Below, one piece after another: positions 1 through 8,650 of a stretch of 64,000 bases of DNA. Position 1 is the stretch's first letter, and each line of letters begins with the position of its first letter. The stretch is taken from the NCBI GenBank assembly GCA_902476265.1, contig CABSCP010000019.1, positions 1 through 64,000 on the forward strand, in the 5' to 3' direction. Under the pieces are notes generated by a model that saw only the letters and a program-made list of their open reading frames with translations, was not told the origin of the DNA and made no database searches. Made by a program: the position numbers and the translations under genes. Origin of the DNA: an uncultured Lachnospiraceae bacterium (GTDB lineage: Bacteria > Bacillota > Clostridia > Lachnospirales > Lachnospiraceae).

Positions 1-52
1 GAACGGCATGTACGGTGGTGTGAGAGGGGAGATAAAATCTCCCCTACTCGAT
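1..52 (+). mobile_element. 3' end of a group II intron (truncated by window edge)
   Basis: Seen: positions 1-17 look like the 3' strand of domain V (CGGC, a two-base bulge AT, then GTACGGT). Positions 22-49 form a domain VI hairpin: GAG + AGGGGAGAT pair with ATCTCCCCT + CTC, and a single A at 46 is left bulged on the 3' side. A bulged A seven bases from a terminal AT (51-52) is the geometry of a branch point and 3' splice site. The rest of the intron, probably with a reverse transcriptase/maturase gene, would lie left of the window. The exact 3' boundary (52 or 53) is inferred. Confidence 0.75.
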
Positions 53-362
53 TGCCTTTAAACGGCGCGGTCAGTTTTTCGGATATCATTGGGAATGGAA
101 GCGATTGTTCCTTAAAATGAGGAGTGCCCAGGGCCTCACGGCACCTGGGCTATTATGAAAAAATTATCTGTGTATGTGACGCATATGCATCACACAGTGT
201 TCCCTTAACGATGAATTTAGTATAACAATCAAATATGAATAAACTATGAACACGATGTTAACACATGGTTAATTTGTGCAAAAAGAAAACTTTATAAATG
301 ATAAAATAGTGCAAAATATACAAAATCACAAAAATGAATGCGGCCGAAAATTTGTTCTGATC
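53..362. other. Non-coding stretch after the intron with two dyads
   Basis: No credible gene is seen. 126-150 folds as GCCCAGG-GCC-loop-GGC-A-CCTGGGC, a strong hairpin followed only by a weak TATTAT tract. 175-194 is a 20-base near-perfect palindrome (TGTGACGCAT/ATGCATCACA) with one mismatched pair. The remainder is AT-rich and leads into the promoter of the next gene. Confidence 0.5.
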
Positions 363-391
363 TTGTAACGGCGAAATATTAATGATAGAAT
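363..391 (+). promoter_or_regulatory. Sigma-A type promoter for the coiled-coil gene
   Basis: TTGTAA (363-368), 17-base spacer, TAGAAT (386-391). Confidence 0.5.
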
Positions 392-460
392 GAAACAAAG
401 TGCGCGTATATGCAGTTTTGTGGGCCGTTAAACCCAGGGAAGGGAGAGGTGGTACTGAGG

Positions 461-1147
461 ATGAAGTTGGAAGAGCTGGAAGCGAAGAAGCTGAGAGACT
501 CCCTGGTGGAGTATGAAGGATATTTGAGTGAAATGAGACAGGTGACTTTAAAAAATGTGGAAACGCTGGATGTGATTCAGCGCTACACGGATAAAAGCGC
601 GGCGGGCATGCAGAAGCTTGCGGAACAGAGCCTGGAAGGGATCCAGCGTGTGACGGCGGAGAGCGCCGGCGGCCTGCGGCGTATGATAGAGACCGGAACC
701 AGCAACTTAAACCGGATGTCGGAAGCGGGGGAGGCCAATGTCAGCCGCACCGCTCAGGAATGTCTGAACCGGCTGAGAAGTTATACGGAAGCAGGGATGG
801 CCCAGATGAACGCAGCGCAGGAGAAGAATCTGGAAACAGCCGCCGCTGTGGAGAAAATCGAGCAGGCCATTTTAGAACACATGGAAACCATGAAAGATCT
901 GCTGAAACAGTCAGATGATTTTACCCATAAGGAAAATGTGAAGGTTTACCGCAATGTGCAGGCTGTGGTAGTGGATGAAGTGAAAAAGCAGACGGAAGCC
1001 ATTGCCGCTCAGAATGAGGAGCTGGTCCGCCGCAATGAAATGCTGCAGAAACAGAATAAAGGGTTAAGGCCGCTGATGATCGTCACACTTCTGGCCGCGA
1101 TTGCCAATATCGCGCTGATGGCAGCCCAGATTGCGGGGGTGTTTTAA
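461..1147 (+). CDS. Tail-anchored protein with eleven-residue coiled-coil repeats, unknown function
   Basis: 228 aa from the ATG at 461, chosen because a GGGAGAGG sequence lies about 10 bases upstream; an in-frame ATG at 410 lacks an SD. Residues 36-134 are nine consecutive 11-residue units of the form x-x-G-I/L-x-R-M-x-E-x-G. This hendecad pattern suggests a long right-handed or amphipathic coiled coil. A charged helix (about 140-200) follows. The last 22 or so residues form one hydrophobic membrane segment ending right at the C-terminus, so the protein is probably tail-anchored with its bulk in the cytoplasm. Its stop overlaps the next start (TAATG), so translation of the two is probably coupled. 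I do not recognise a named family. Confidence 0.8.
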   Translation: MKLEELEAKKLRDSLVEYEGYLSEMRQVTLKNVETLDVIQRYTDKSAAGMQKLAEQSLEGIQRVTAESAGGLRRMIETGTSNLNRMSEAGEANVSRTAQECLNRLRSYTEAGMAQMNAAQEKNLETAAAVEKIEQAILEHMETMKDLLKQSDDFTHKENVKVYRNVQAVVVDEVKKQTEAIAAQNEELVRRNEMLQKQNKGLRPLMIVTLLAAIANIALMAAQIAGVF

Positions 1148-1734
1148 TGAGCAGGGCGGACTGGCGTCCCGGCAATATGCTGTATCCTCTCCCTGCAGTT
1201 ATGGTATCCGTGGCGGACAGGGAAGGAAAACCGAACATTATCACGGTGGCGTGGACAGGCACCGTATGCAGCGATCCGCCCATGGTGTCTATTTCCGTGA
1301 GGCCGGAGCGTTATTCCTATCATTGTATCGAAGAGACGGGAGAGTTTGTCATTAACCTCACCACCCGGAAACTGGCTTATGCAACGGACTACTGCGGTGT
1401 AAAAAGCGGCCGGGATGTGGACAAATTTCAGGAAATGCATCTGACGCCGGTGCCGGGAAAAGTCGTGAAAGCGCCGCTGATCGGGGAAAGCCCGGTGTGT
1501 CTGGAATGCAGGGTGAAGCAGACGATCCCCCTGGGAAGCCATACCATGTTTTTGGCGGATGTGGTTTCGGTGAGTGTCGACGAAGCTTATCTGGACGGTG
1601 ATAACAGGTTCCGTCTGGAGAAGGCGGATCCCATCGTTTATTCCCACGGCACTTATTTTGGGATCGGGGATGCGATCGGTAAATTCGGTTACAGCGTAGC
1701 AAAGAAGAAAAGCAATCAGAAAAGAAAAAAATGA
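1147..1734 (+). CDS. Flavin reductase-like FMN-binding protein
   Basis: 195 aa. The N-terminal run PLPAVMVSV, the IITVAWTGTV segment and the SVRPERYSY and FVINLTT stretches match the flavin reductase-like (FMN-binding split-barrel) family. Members of this group are usually small FMN-binding proteins, often of unknown redox partner. It covers the whole split-barrel domain and ends in a Lys-rich tail (KKKSNQKRKK). It overlaps the preceding stop by one base and the following wall peptidase gene by four, so the three genes are read as one unit. Its link with wall metabolism is by position only. Confidence 0.85.
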   Translation: MSRADWRPGNMLYPLPAVMVSVADREGKPNIITVAWTGTVCSDPPMVSISVRPERYSYHCIEETGEFVINLTTRKLAYATDYCGVKSGRDVDKFQEMHLTPVPGKVVKAPLIGESPVCLECRVKQTIPLGSHTMFLADVVSVSVDEAYLDGDNRFRLEKADPIVYSHGTYFGIGDAIGKFGYSVAKKKSNQKRKK

Positions 1735-3308
1735 AAAGTATTACAAAATATATCAGAACGATAAAAACCACATATCTGTTGACAACCGGCGTGCTGTTTC
1801 TTATAGCGCTGTTTTTTGCACCTACTTTCCCGGAATTTGAAAAGACAGGGGAAAATTATTTCGAAGTGACCTTAAACGGGACCCGGATCGGTTCCTGTTC
1901 GGATAAAGAGATGCTGGATGAGCTGGTGATGCAGGCCAGAAAAGAGATCGCCAGACAGAGCGGGGAAATGGTATACATCCCGGCGGATATCCAAACCACG
2001 GGAAAGGAAGTACTTGTAGGCAGAGTGGATGCAAAAAAAGTGCTGCTTTCCAATATCAGGGCGGTGATGCAGGACAGCGTCCAGAAAACCCTGAAACATG
2101 CCTATACCGTAAAAATCAACGAATATATGGTGAATCTGGGCAGCAGCCAGGATGTGCTCCGCCTTTTGCAGGCGGCACTGGACAAATATGATACCGAAGG
2201 AAAATATAAGGTGGAGCTCACCGTTGATCCCGACAGAGAGCTGAATGTGCTCACCACCACAGTCTCCAGGCGGGATGCGCAGAAGAAACAGGAACGGGCG
2301 GTGGGAGAAGGCGCCGGAATAGAGTCCTTTTTGGATGAGTTGTTTGAAGAAGTGGAGCCGGATGTGGAAAAGAGCGATTTTTCCAGCCTGGATTACGGTC
2401 TGGTGGAAATCGGATTCGGCGATACCGTTGAAGTTGTGGATGCATATCTGACAGACAGCGAGATTACGCCTCTGGAAACGGCGGTGGCAGAAGTGACTGC
2501 CGATCAGGAAAAAGAACAGATTTACGAAGTGAAATCAGGCGACACCCTTTCCCAGATCGCGGAGGAAAACGGGCTTCCCATGGAGGAGCTGATCGCCATC
2601 AATCCCACGCTGGAAAATGAAAGATCCATGATCCGTGTGGGGGACGAACTGATCATCACCATTCCGGAACCGGAGCTTTCCGTGGTGCACAGCGAACGTG
2701 TTTATTCGGAAGACAGCTATGATGCGGACACGGTTTATATTGATAATGACAGCTGGTATACCACGGAATCCGTGGTGCGCCAGCAGCCTTCCGCCGGTTT
2801 CCGGAAAGCGGCGGCGGTGGTGACTTACCGCAATGACATGGAAATTTCCCAGGAAATCGTGAAGGAGGATGTGATCAGCGAAGCGGTTCCCAAAATCGTG
2901 GAGAGGGGTACCAAAGTGCCTCCCACTTACATTAAGCCGATTTCCGGCGGTCGACTTTCATCCGGTTTCGGCGGCAGAAATGCGCCCACTAAGGGAGCCT
3001 CCACCAACCACAAGGGGATCGACTGGGCGACGCCCATCGGCACGGCAGTCATGGCATCCTGCGGCGGAACGGTGACAAAAGCCGGCTGGGGAAGCGGCTA
3101 CGGTTACGTGGTCTATATCCGGCATGAGGACGGCAGGGAAACCCGTTACGGCCATCTGAGCAAAGTGCTCGTTTCGGCAGGCCAGAAGGTGAAGCAGGGA
3201 CAGAAGATCGCTTTGAGCGGCAATACGGGCCGCAGCACGGGTCCCCATGTGCACTTTGAGATACGGATTAACGGCCAGGCGGTAAATCCGCTCAAGTACC
3301 TGAACTAA
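1731..3308 (+). CDS. LysM/G5-like/M23 peptidoglycan endopeptidase
   Basis: 525 aa. One N-terminal membrane anchor (about 15-32, LLTTGVLFLIALFFA) puts the rest outside the cell. Residues 264-311 are a LysM domain (VKSGDTLSQIAEENGL) that binds peptidoglycan. About 315-395 resemble a G5 domain. The C-terminal 120 residues are an M23 (LytM) zinc endopeptidase with H427-x3-D431 and H506-x-H508, the metal and catalytic residues, so it should be active. Its likely role is to cut peptide cross-links during growth or division. It overlaps the flavin reductase-like gene by four bases. The start is the ATG at 1731 inside the upstream Lys codons. Confidence 0.92.
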   Translation: MKSITKYIRTIKTTYLLTTGVLFLIALFFAPTFPEFEKTGENYFEVTLNGTRIGSCSDKEMLDELVMQARKEIARQSGEMVYIPADIQTTGKEVLVGRVDAKKVLLSNIRAVMQDSVQKTLKHAYTVKINEYMVNLGSSQDVLRLLQAALDKYDTEGKYKVELTVDPDRELNVLTTTVSRRDAQKKQERAVGEGAGIESFLDELFEEVEPDVEKSDFSSLDYGLVEIGFGDTVEVVDAYLTDSEITPLETAVAEVTADQEKEQIYEVKSGDTLSQIAEENGLPMEELIAINPTLENERSMIRVGDELIITIPEPELSVVHSERVYSEDSYDADTVYIDNDSWYTTESVVRQQPSAGFRKAAAVVTYRNDMEISQEIVKEDVISEAVPKIVERGTKVPPTYIKPISGGRLSSGFGGRNAPTKGASTNHKGIDWATPIGTAVMASCGGTVTKAGWGSGYGYVVYIRHEDGRETRYGHLSKVLVSAGQKVKQGQKIALSGNTGRSTGPHVHFEIRINGQAVNPLKYLN

Positions 3309-3317
3309 AAATTTCTA

Positions 3318-3346
3318 TTTACAAATTGGAAAGAATATGCTATAAC
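3318..3346 (+). promoter_or_regulatory. murA promoter
   Basis: TTTACA (3318-3323), 17-base spacer, TATAAC (3341-3346). A small hairpin GCAAAA-GGAAGG-TTTTGC then TTTTCTT follows from about 3358, either a weak terminator for the upstream unit or an attenuator in the murA leader. Confidence 0.55.
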
Positions 3347-3460
3347 CCTAAAGACGGCAAAAGGAAGGTTTTGCTTTTCTTGCTGTGTATAAACTCCGAT
3401 AAAATGAAGATAATGAGAATGTAACTGATAACAAGTATCTATACATAAGCAGGGGTAGAT

Positions 3461-4753
3461 ATGGAACAGTATGCGATCAACGGTGGTAATCCATTAGTGG
3501 GAGAAGTTGAAATCGGCGGAGCCAAAAATGCGGCGCTGCCTATCCTGGCGGCTTCCCTGATGACGGATGAGACTGTTTTTATAGAAAATATGCCGGATGT
3601 GAGGGATACGAACATCCTGTTAAAGGCCATGGCGGGCATTGGCACACATGTGGAACGGGTAGACAGACATACGGTGAAGATCAACGCTTCTTTGATCCAT
3701 GATCTCACCGTGGAAGGGCTTTCCGTAAAGAAAATCAGAGCTTCCTACTATTTTCTGGGCGCTCTTTTGGGCAAGTATAAGAAAGCTACGGTGGTGCTGC
3801 CGGGCGGCTGCGATATCGGCTGCAGAGCCATTGACCAGCATATCAAAGGGTTTAAGGCCCTGGGCGCGACGGTGGATATCGCTCACGGAATGATCACAGC
3901 GGAAGCGCAGAAGCTGACGGGCGCGCATATTTATCTGGATGTGGTCAGCGTAGGGGCTACCATCAATATCATGATGGCCTCCGTTTTGGCGGAAGGCCGG
4001 ACCATCATTGAAAATGCGGCAAAGGAACCTCATGTGGTGGATCTCGCCAACTTTTTAAACAGCATGGGCGCGAATGTCAAGGGCGCGGGTACCGACGTGA
4101 TCCGCATCAAAGGCGTTGAGAAGCTCCACAGGACGGAGTATGCGATCATACCCGACCAGATCGAAGCGGGAACTTTCATGTTTGCGGCAGCGGCAACCCA
4201 TGGAGACATCACGGTAAAGAATGTGATCCCAAAGCATTTGGAATCCATCAGCGCAAAGCTGATCGAAATCGGCTGCGAAGTGACGGAATCGGATGATGCC
4301 GTCCGTGTGGTCGCATCCAGACCGCTGGGACATACCCACGTCAAAACGCTGCCCTATCCGGGATTTCCCACGGATATGCAGCCCCAGATCGCGGTGGCGC
4401 TGGGACTTTCCCAGGGGACAAGCATCGTGACAGAGAGCATTTTTGAAAACAGGTTCCGTTATGTGGACGAATTGATCCGCATGGGTGCCAGCGTGAAGGT
4501 AGAGGGGAACACCGCTATCATAGACGGCGTGTCCCGGTATACCGGAGCCAGCATCAATGCGCCGGATCTGCGTGCCGGAGCGGCTCTTGTGATCGCTGCG
4601 CTGGCGGCGGAAGGCATGTCTACGGTGGATGATATCCGCTATATCGAACGCGGCTATGAAGATTTTCATCTCAAGCTCCAGAAGCTGGGAGCCCAGATCG
4701 ATAAGGTGGAATCGGAACGGGAATTGCAGAAGTTCAGACTGAAAATAGGCTGA
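3461..4753 (+). CDS. murA: UDP-N-acetylglucosamine 1-carboxyvinyltransferase
   Basis: 430 aa, normal length. MurA transfers enolpyruvate from PEP to UDP-GlcNAc, the first committed step of peptidoglycan synthesis, in the cytoplasm. The K22-N23 pair (GGAKNAALP) and the active-site Cys117 in GGCDIG are present; Cys at this place is the usual target of fosfomycin, so a sensitive enzyme is predicted. The C-terminal DLRAGAALVIAAL and RGYEDFHLKLQKLGA motifs are canonical. It is monocistronic, between its own promoter and the metK riboswitch region. Confidence 0.97.
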   Translation: MEQYAINGGNPLVGEVEIGGAKNAALPILAASLMTDETVFIENMPDVRDTNILLKAMAGIGTHVERVDRHTVKINASLIHDLTVEGLSVKKIRASYYFLGALLGKYKKATVVLPGGCDIGCRAIDQHIKGFKALGATVDIAHGMITAEAQKLTGAHIYLDVVSVGATINIMMASVLAEGRTIIENAAKEPHVVDLANFLNSMGANVKGAGTDVIRIKGVEKLHRTEYAIIPDQIEAGTFMFAAAATHGDITVKNVIPKHLESISAKLIEIGCEVTESDDAVRVVASRPLGHTHVKTLPYPGFPTDMQPQIAVALGLSQGTSIVTESIFENRFRYVDELIRMGASVKVEGNTAIIDGVSRYTGASINAPDLRAGAALVIAALAAEGMSTVDDIRYIERGYEDFHLKLQKLGAQIDKVESERELQKFRLKIG

Positions 4754-4760
4754 AAGATGT

Positions 4761-4783
4761 CGGTTTAGCCGAAGGCTGAACTG
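4761..4783 (+). terminator. Hairpin after murA
   Basis: CGGTTTAGCC-GAA-GGCTGAACTG, ten pairs including two G-U wobbles, just after the murA stop. The T-tract is poor, so termination strength is uncertain. Confidence 0.4.
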
Positions 4784-4815
4784 TTACGTTTAGACATTTT
4801 TTACAGATTGTCCCG

Positions 4816-4844
4816 TTGACAAACCGTGCGATCTGGTGTAAGGT
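4816..4844 (+). promoter_or_regulatory. metK promoter
   Basis: TTGACA (4816-4821), 17-base spacer, TAAGGT (4839-4844), about 38 bases before the riboswitch P1 helix. Confidence 0.65.
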
Positions 4845-4882
4845 AATTGCGTAACAGATAAGAAAATTCAATATTGTGCTTT

Positions 4883-5044
4883 CTCTTATTCAGAGTGGTG
4901 GAGATACATAGGATCTGTGAAGCCACGGCAACCCCGTATGACGGAAGGTGCCTCCCTGAGCGAGTAATTGCTGTTTTTAACAGCTCGAACAATAAGAGGA
5001 TTTGATTATCAAAATATCAGGTCCGCTTGCGCGGACCTTTTTTT
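4883..5044 (+). promoter_or_regulatory. SAM-I (S-box) riboswitch with expression platform
   Basis: P1 is CTCTTATT (4883-4890) pairing exactly with AATAAGAG (4991-4998). Between them lie the conserved AGAGTGGTGGAGA, TGAAGCCACGGCAACC and GGTGCC core elements. An intrinsic terminator GGTCCGC-TTGC-GCGGACC plus seven T (5020-5044) follows. When SAM is abundant, P1 should form and transcription should stop before metK. Confidence 0.95.
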
Positions 5045-5105
5045 ATGGCAAAGACCGGCATGGCGCCGGCAGTATGCCATCAACAATCATTCCAAGGAGG
5101 AGATC

Positions 5106-6293
5106 ATGGAAAAAAGATTATTTACTTCTGAATCCGTAACCGAAGGCCATCCCGATAAAATGTGTGATGCCATTTCCGACGCGATCCTGGATGCTCTGAT
5201 GGAGCAGGATCCCATGAGCCGTGTTGCCTGCGAAACGGCAAGCTGTACAGGTTTTGTTCTGGTGACAGGGGAAATCACTACAAACGCTTACGTGGACATC
5301 CCCAGAATCGTCCGCGATACCGTAAAGGAAATCGGTTATAACAAGTCCGAATACGGTTTTGACGGCAATACCTGCGCCGTTATGGTTTCCATCGATGAAC
5401 AGTCCAGCGATATCGCCATGGGTGTTGACAAGGCGCTGGAAGCCAAAGAACATAAAATGTCCGATGCGGAAATCGAAGCCATCGGCGCCGGCGACCAGGG
5501 TATGATGTTCGGCTTTGCGACCAACGAAACGGAAGAGTTTATGCCCTATCCCATCTCTCTGGCGCACAAGCTGGCCCTTCAGCTGACCAAAGTCCGGAAA
5601 GACGGAACCCTGACCTATTTAAGACCCGACGGCAAGAGTCAGGTATCTGTAGAGTATGACGAAAACGACAAACCCGTGCGTCTGGAAGCGGTTGTGCTTT
5701 CCACCCAGCATGATCCTGATGTCACCCAGGAACAGATTCATGAAGACATTAAGAAATATGTATTTGATCCCGTTCTGCCCGCAGAACTGATCGATGAAAA
5801 TACCAAGTTCTTCATCAACCCCACCGGCCGTTTCGTGATCGGCGGGCCTCACGGCGATGCAGGACTGACCGGCCGTAAGATCATCGTGGACACTTATGGC
5901 GGTTATGCCCGTCATGGCGGCGGCGCATTCTCCGGCAAGGACTGCACCAAGGTGGATCGTTCCGCAGCGTATGCGGCGCGCTATGTTGCGAAGAACATCG
6001 TGGCGGCAGGGCTGGCAGATAAATGTGAGATCCAGCTGTCCTATGCCATCGGCGTGGCACAGCCTACCTCGATTATGGTGGACACCTTCGGCACCGGAAA
6101 ACTTTCCGATGAAAAACTGGTGGATATCATCCGTGAAAACTTTGACCTCCGCCCGGCGGGCATCATCAGGATGCTCAACCTCCGCTGCCCGATTTACAAG
6201 CAGACCGCAGCTTACGGCCATTTCGGACGCAACGATCTGGATCTGCCCTGGGAGAAGCTGGATAAGGTGGAGACACTGAAAAAATATCTGTAA
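5106..6293 (+). CDS. metK: S-adenosylmethionine synthetase
   Basis: 395 aa. Makes SAM from methionine and ATP in the cytoplasm. The start is the ATG at 5106 because AAGGAGG lies just upstream at normal spacing; a longer frame from 4968 would run through the riboswitch. SESVTEGHPDK, the GAGDQGMMFG loop and GGHGDAGLTGRK-like segment (GGPHGDAGLTGRKII), and GGGAFSGKD carry the ATP, metal and phosphate-binding residues of the family. It is controlled by the SAM-I riboswitch in its leader, closing a feedback loop on its own product. It ends at a strong terminator. Confidence 0.98.
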   Translation: MEKRLFTSESVTEGHPDKMCDAISDAILDALMEQDPMSRVACETASCTGFVLVTGEITTNAYVDIPRIVRDTVKEIGYNKSEYGFDGNTCAVMVSIDEQSSDIAMGVDKALEAKEHKMSDAEIEAIGAGDQGMMFGFATNETEEFMPYPISLAHKLALQLTKVRKDGTLTYLRPDGKSQVSVEYDENDKPVRLEAVVLSTQHDPDVTQEQIHEDIKKYVFDPVLPAELIDENTKFFINPTGRFVIGGPHGDAGLTGRKIIVDTYGGYARHGGGAFSGKDCTKVDRSAAYAARYVAKNIVAAGLADKCEIQLSYAIGVAQPTSIMVDTFGTGKLSDEKLVDIIRENFDLRPAGIIRMLNLRCPIYKQTAAYGHFGRNDLDLPWEKLDKVETLKKYL

Positions 6294-6308
6294 GAATAAA
6301 GAATATGT

Positions 6309-6338
6309 CCCCCGGAAGCGCCGCTTCCGGGGGTTTTT
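6309..6338 (+). terminator. metK terminator
   Basis: CCCCCGGAAGC (6309-6319) pairs over 11 bases with GCTTCCGGGGG (6323-6333), loop GCC, then TTTTT. Confidence 0.93.
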
Positions 6339-6339
6339 A

Positions 6340-6368
6340 TTGCGTAACCTTTCTTTTTTCGTTATAAT
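6340..6368 (+). promoter_or_regulatory. Promoter of the lipoprotein-DUF89-dnaE unit
   Basis: TTGCGT (6340-6345), 17-base spacer, perfect TATAAT (6363-6368), starting immediately after the metK terminator. Confidence 0.7.
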
Positions 6369-6469
6369 GAAATGGAATATGGAAATTTGTGCGACTGGGC
6401 GCATTTGATAAAGAGGTGACTGGGTCCTGTGTTCCGACAGGTGCTGACAGTTACGAAAAGGACAGGCAA

Positions 6470-8650
6470 ATGAGAAAAAAAGAAGCAACAGCAATTGTGA
6501 TCGCTTTAACGTTAGGTGTGGCGGCAGGCTGTGCGCCGGGAGACATCAGCCGATATGCCCAAAGGGCGCAGCAGATGGGAGAAGAAATTTTTGAAGGCGG
6601 CGCGGTGAAAGCGGCGGCCGGGCCCGCAATCGAAGCACCTGAAACGGAAACGACATACCGGGACGTCATGGAGACAGAGCCTGCGGCGGAAACCGAAAAC
6701 ATTTCTGAAAAAGCCGGCGGAGAAGAAAAAGAAACAGAAACCGCGGCAGAACCGGTATCTGATACAGCAGCGATAGATTCGCCTCCTGTTTCGGACGAAA
6801 AGGCAGAGGAAGAGCCCTTGGCGCTCCCTGCCATGATGACGGAAGTTCCCGAAAAAGCGCTGGAGGCGATGAAAAAGCAGGCGGACCGGTTCACGGGCCA
6901 TCTGGCCGGCAGGGACAGACTGAGCCGGACGGAAAATGCTGCGATCCTGACCGTTCTGAAGCGGGAAGCGTATGATGAAAAAACATTATGCCTGCAGAAT
7001 GCGGCAGTTTATGACGGCAAAGACAGCGGCAGCTTCCTGCTTTTTATGGAAGCAAATCTGCTGACCGCAAGAGAGAGGGTGCGTGGGGACCTCTGGTACT
7101 TTGACGGGGAAACAGCCGAAAAGATTGCGGATGATACCGTGTTTAACGGAATGCGGCTTGTGAACCGCAGCGGCAGGAAGTTTCTGCTCACAGAAACAAA
7201 AACGGAAGAGGGAAAGGCCGCTCAGGTCTACCTGATAAAGGAAGGGAAATGGGTTCCCTGCTTTGAAGGCGCCGATGAAATTACGGAAACGGCGGATGGA
7301 TTCTGTGTGTCCTATCCGGCGGAATATGTCCGGTATGATCCCCTGGTGGGAGAATGGAACGGGGGAGAGAATAGCGTTCCCTATTTTTACACCCTTACGG
7401 CGGAGGGATTTGTCCAGCAGACGGGGAAGGAACTCACGGTAGAGGAGTATCTTTCCTACATACAGCCGGGACCCAAGGACGCCGCGGCCCGGGAATTTCT
7501 GGAACGGCAGGAAGAAAAATTTTATTCCTCCGGGGAAGAGGAAACCACCTGCAGTTATCGGTTCTTTTCTGTCGGGACAGACCGGATCGGCTATGAAGAG
7601 CATAAAATCGGCCTTCCGGCAAAAAGGACGGATGGGATCGATTACGCCGTGGCAGAATACAGCTATGGAATTTTTGAACTGCAAAAAGGAAAACTTGCGC
7701 CGGACAGTGTTTCCTATACCGGGAAAGGCCGCTATTTTACAGATTATGGAAACCGGGAAGAGGAGCTGGCAAAACAGAATGAAGTGCCGGCCGCTCTGGC
7801 GGAAAATGAAATCGGCAGTTCTTTGTCTGCTTTGAGCGCTGCGAAGAAAAAGGCCCTGAATGCAGTGACCGGGATCCAGGAATATCCGGAAGATGCATTG
7901 TGCTTTGTGGATGCGGCGGATTATGACGGGGACGGGAAGAAGGAAGCTTTTGTGGCGGTGGGAAGCTATGACGGCGCATTCGGCGCGGCCGTCTGTGACC
8001 TTTGGTTTGTCGGAAACGGGACGCCTCAGCTGTTGGCGGAAGGCCTGCCCATGAAGCGGATGATACGCTGCGGAATTGGGAAAAATTCCCTGCTCCTGTT
8101 TGAAGGCTATGAAGTATCCGGTACACAAGATCTGGTGTTTGCGGTGACAGACCAAAAGGCGCATCGCTGCCTGCCGGAGGCCGGAAAGATAGAAATGCAG
8201 GCGGACGGATCGGCAGTGGTCCGGCAGGCAGGCCGTTTTGACAGCGCGCCGGGGTATTATTATTTTGAAAACGGGTCGGCTGCAGAATATGCGCTGCAGC
8301 CGGTGCAGCCAAAGATGCTGCTGGATTATGAAAACGGCGGCGCGGTATACAAGCGACTGCTTTCTCTGGCCGGAGGCCGGGAAGAAGGGCTGGAATGCCT
8401 GTTGCGGGACAACGGTCTTTTTCATGTGATGATCACGGGGACAGACGGAGCCGTATCTTATGAAACCTACCGTTTGACGGAAAATTTCCTGATTCTTACA
8501 GACTGTGGGAAAGGCGGTTATACCGTTGCAGAAGGACAGACTCGGGAAGCGGGAGAACCCAGAGAAGCGGAAGAAGAGACGGACGGGGCAGGAGAAGAAA
8601 CCCAGGAGACCGTGACAGAGGAAACCACAGAGGGAGAAAGCAGAGAATGA
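6470..8650 (+). CDS. Large secreted lipoprotein of unknown function
   Basis: 726 aa from the ATG at 6470, chosen for its lipoprotein signal (MRKKEATAIVIALTLGVAAGC) and the AAGG 9-13 bases upstream. The lipobox AAGC lacks the usual Leu at -3, so lipidation at Cys21 is likely but not certain. Residues about 35-125 are a Glu/Ala/Thr-rich disordered linker. The middle has two beta-rich repeats (IL-KREAYD.. and ..EYPEDALCFVDAADYDGDGKKEAF) of which the DYDGDGKKEA segment resembles an FG-GAP/EF-hand-like calcium loop. The C-terminus is again Glu/Thr-rich. Its stop overlaps the next start (ATGA). No family name can be given. Confidence 0.8.
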   Translation: MRKKEATAIVIALTLGVAAGCAPGDISRYAQRAQQMGEEIFEGGAVKAAAGPAIEAPETETTYRDVMETEPAAETENISEKAGGEEKETETAAEPVSDTAAIDSPPVSDEKAEEEPLALPAMMTEVPEKALEAMKKQADRFTGHLAGRDRLSRTENAAILTVLKREAYDEKTLCLQNAAVYDGKDSGSFLLFMEANLLTARERVRGDLWYFDGETAEKIADDTVFNGMRLVNRSGRKFLLTETKTEEGKAAQVYLIKEGKWVPCFEGADEITETADGFCVSYPAEYVRYDPLVGEWNGGENSVPYFYTLTAEGFVQQTGKELTVEEYLSYIQPGPKDAAAREFLERQEEKFYSSGEEETTCSYRFFSVGTDRIGYEEHKIGLPAKRTDGIDYAVAEYSYGIFELQKGKLAPDSVSYTGKGRYFTDYGNREEELAKQNEVPAALAENEIGSSLSALSAAKKKALNAVTGIQEYPEDALCFVDAADYDGDGKKEAFVAVGSYDGAFGAAVCDLWFVGNGTPQLLAEGLPMKRMIRCGIGKNSLLLFEGYEVSGTQDLVFAVTDQKAHRCLPEAGKIEMQADGSAVVRQAGRFDSAPGYYYFENGSAAEYALQPVQPKMLLDYENGGAVYKRLLSLAGGREEGLECLLRDNGLFHVMITGTDGAVSYETYRLTENFLILTDCGKGGYTVAEGQTREAGEPREAEEETDGAGEETQETVTEETTEGESRE

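Noticed and set aside
175..194. Classical Crp site TGTGA-N6-TCACA
   Set aside because: The half-sites match but the spacing is ten, not six.
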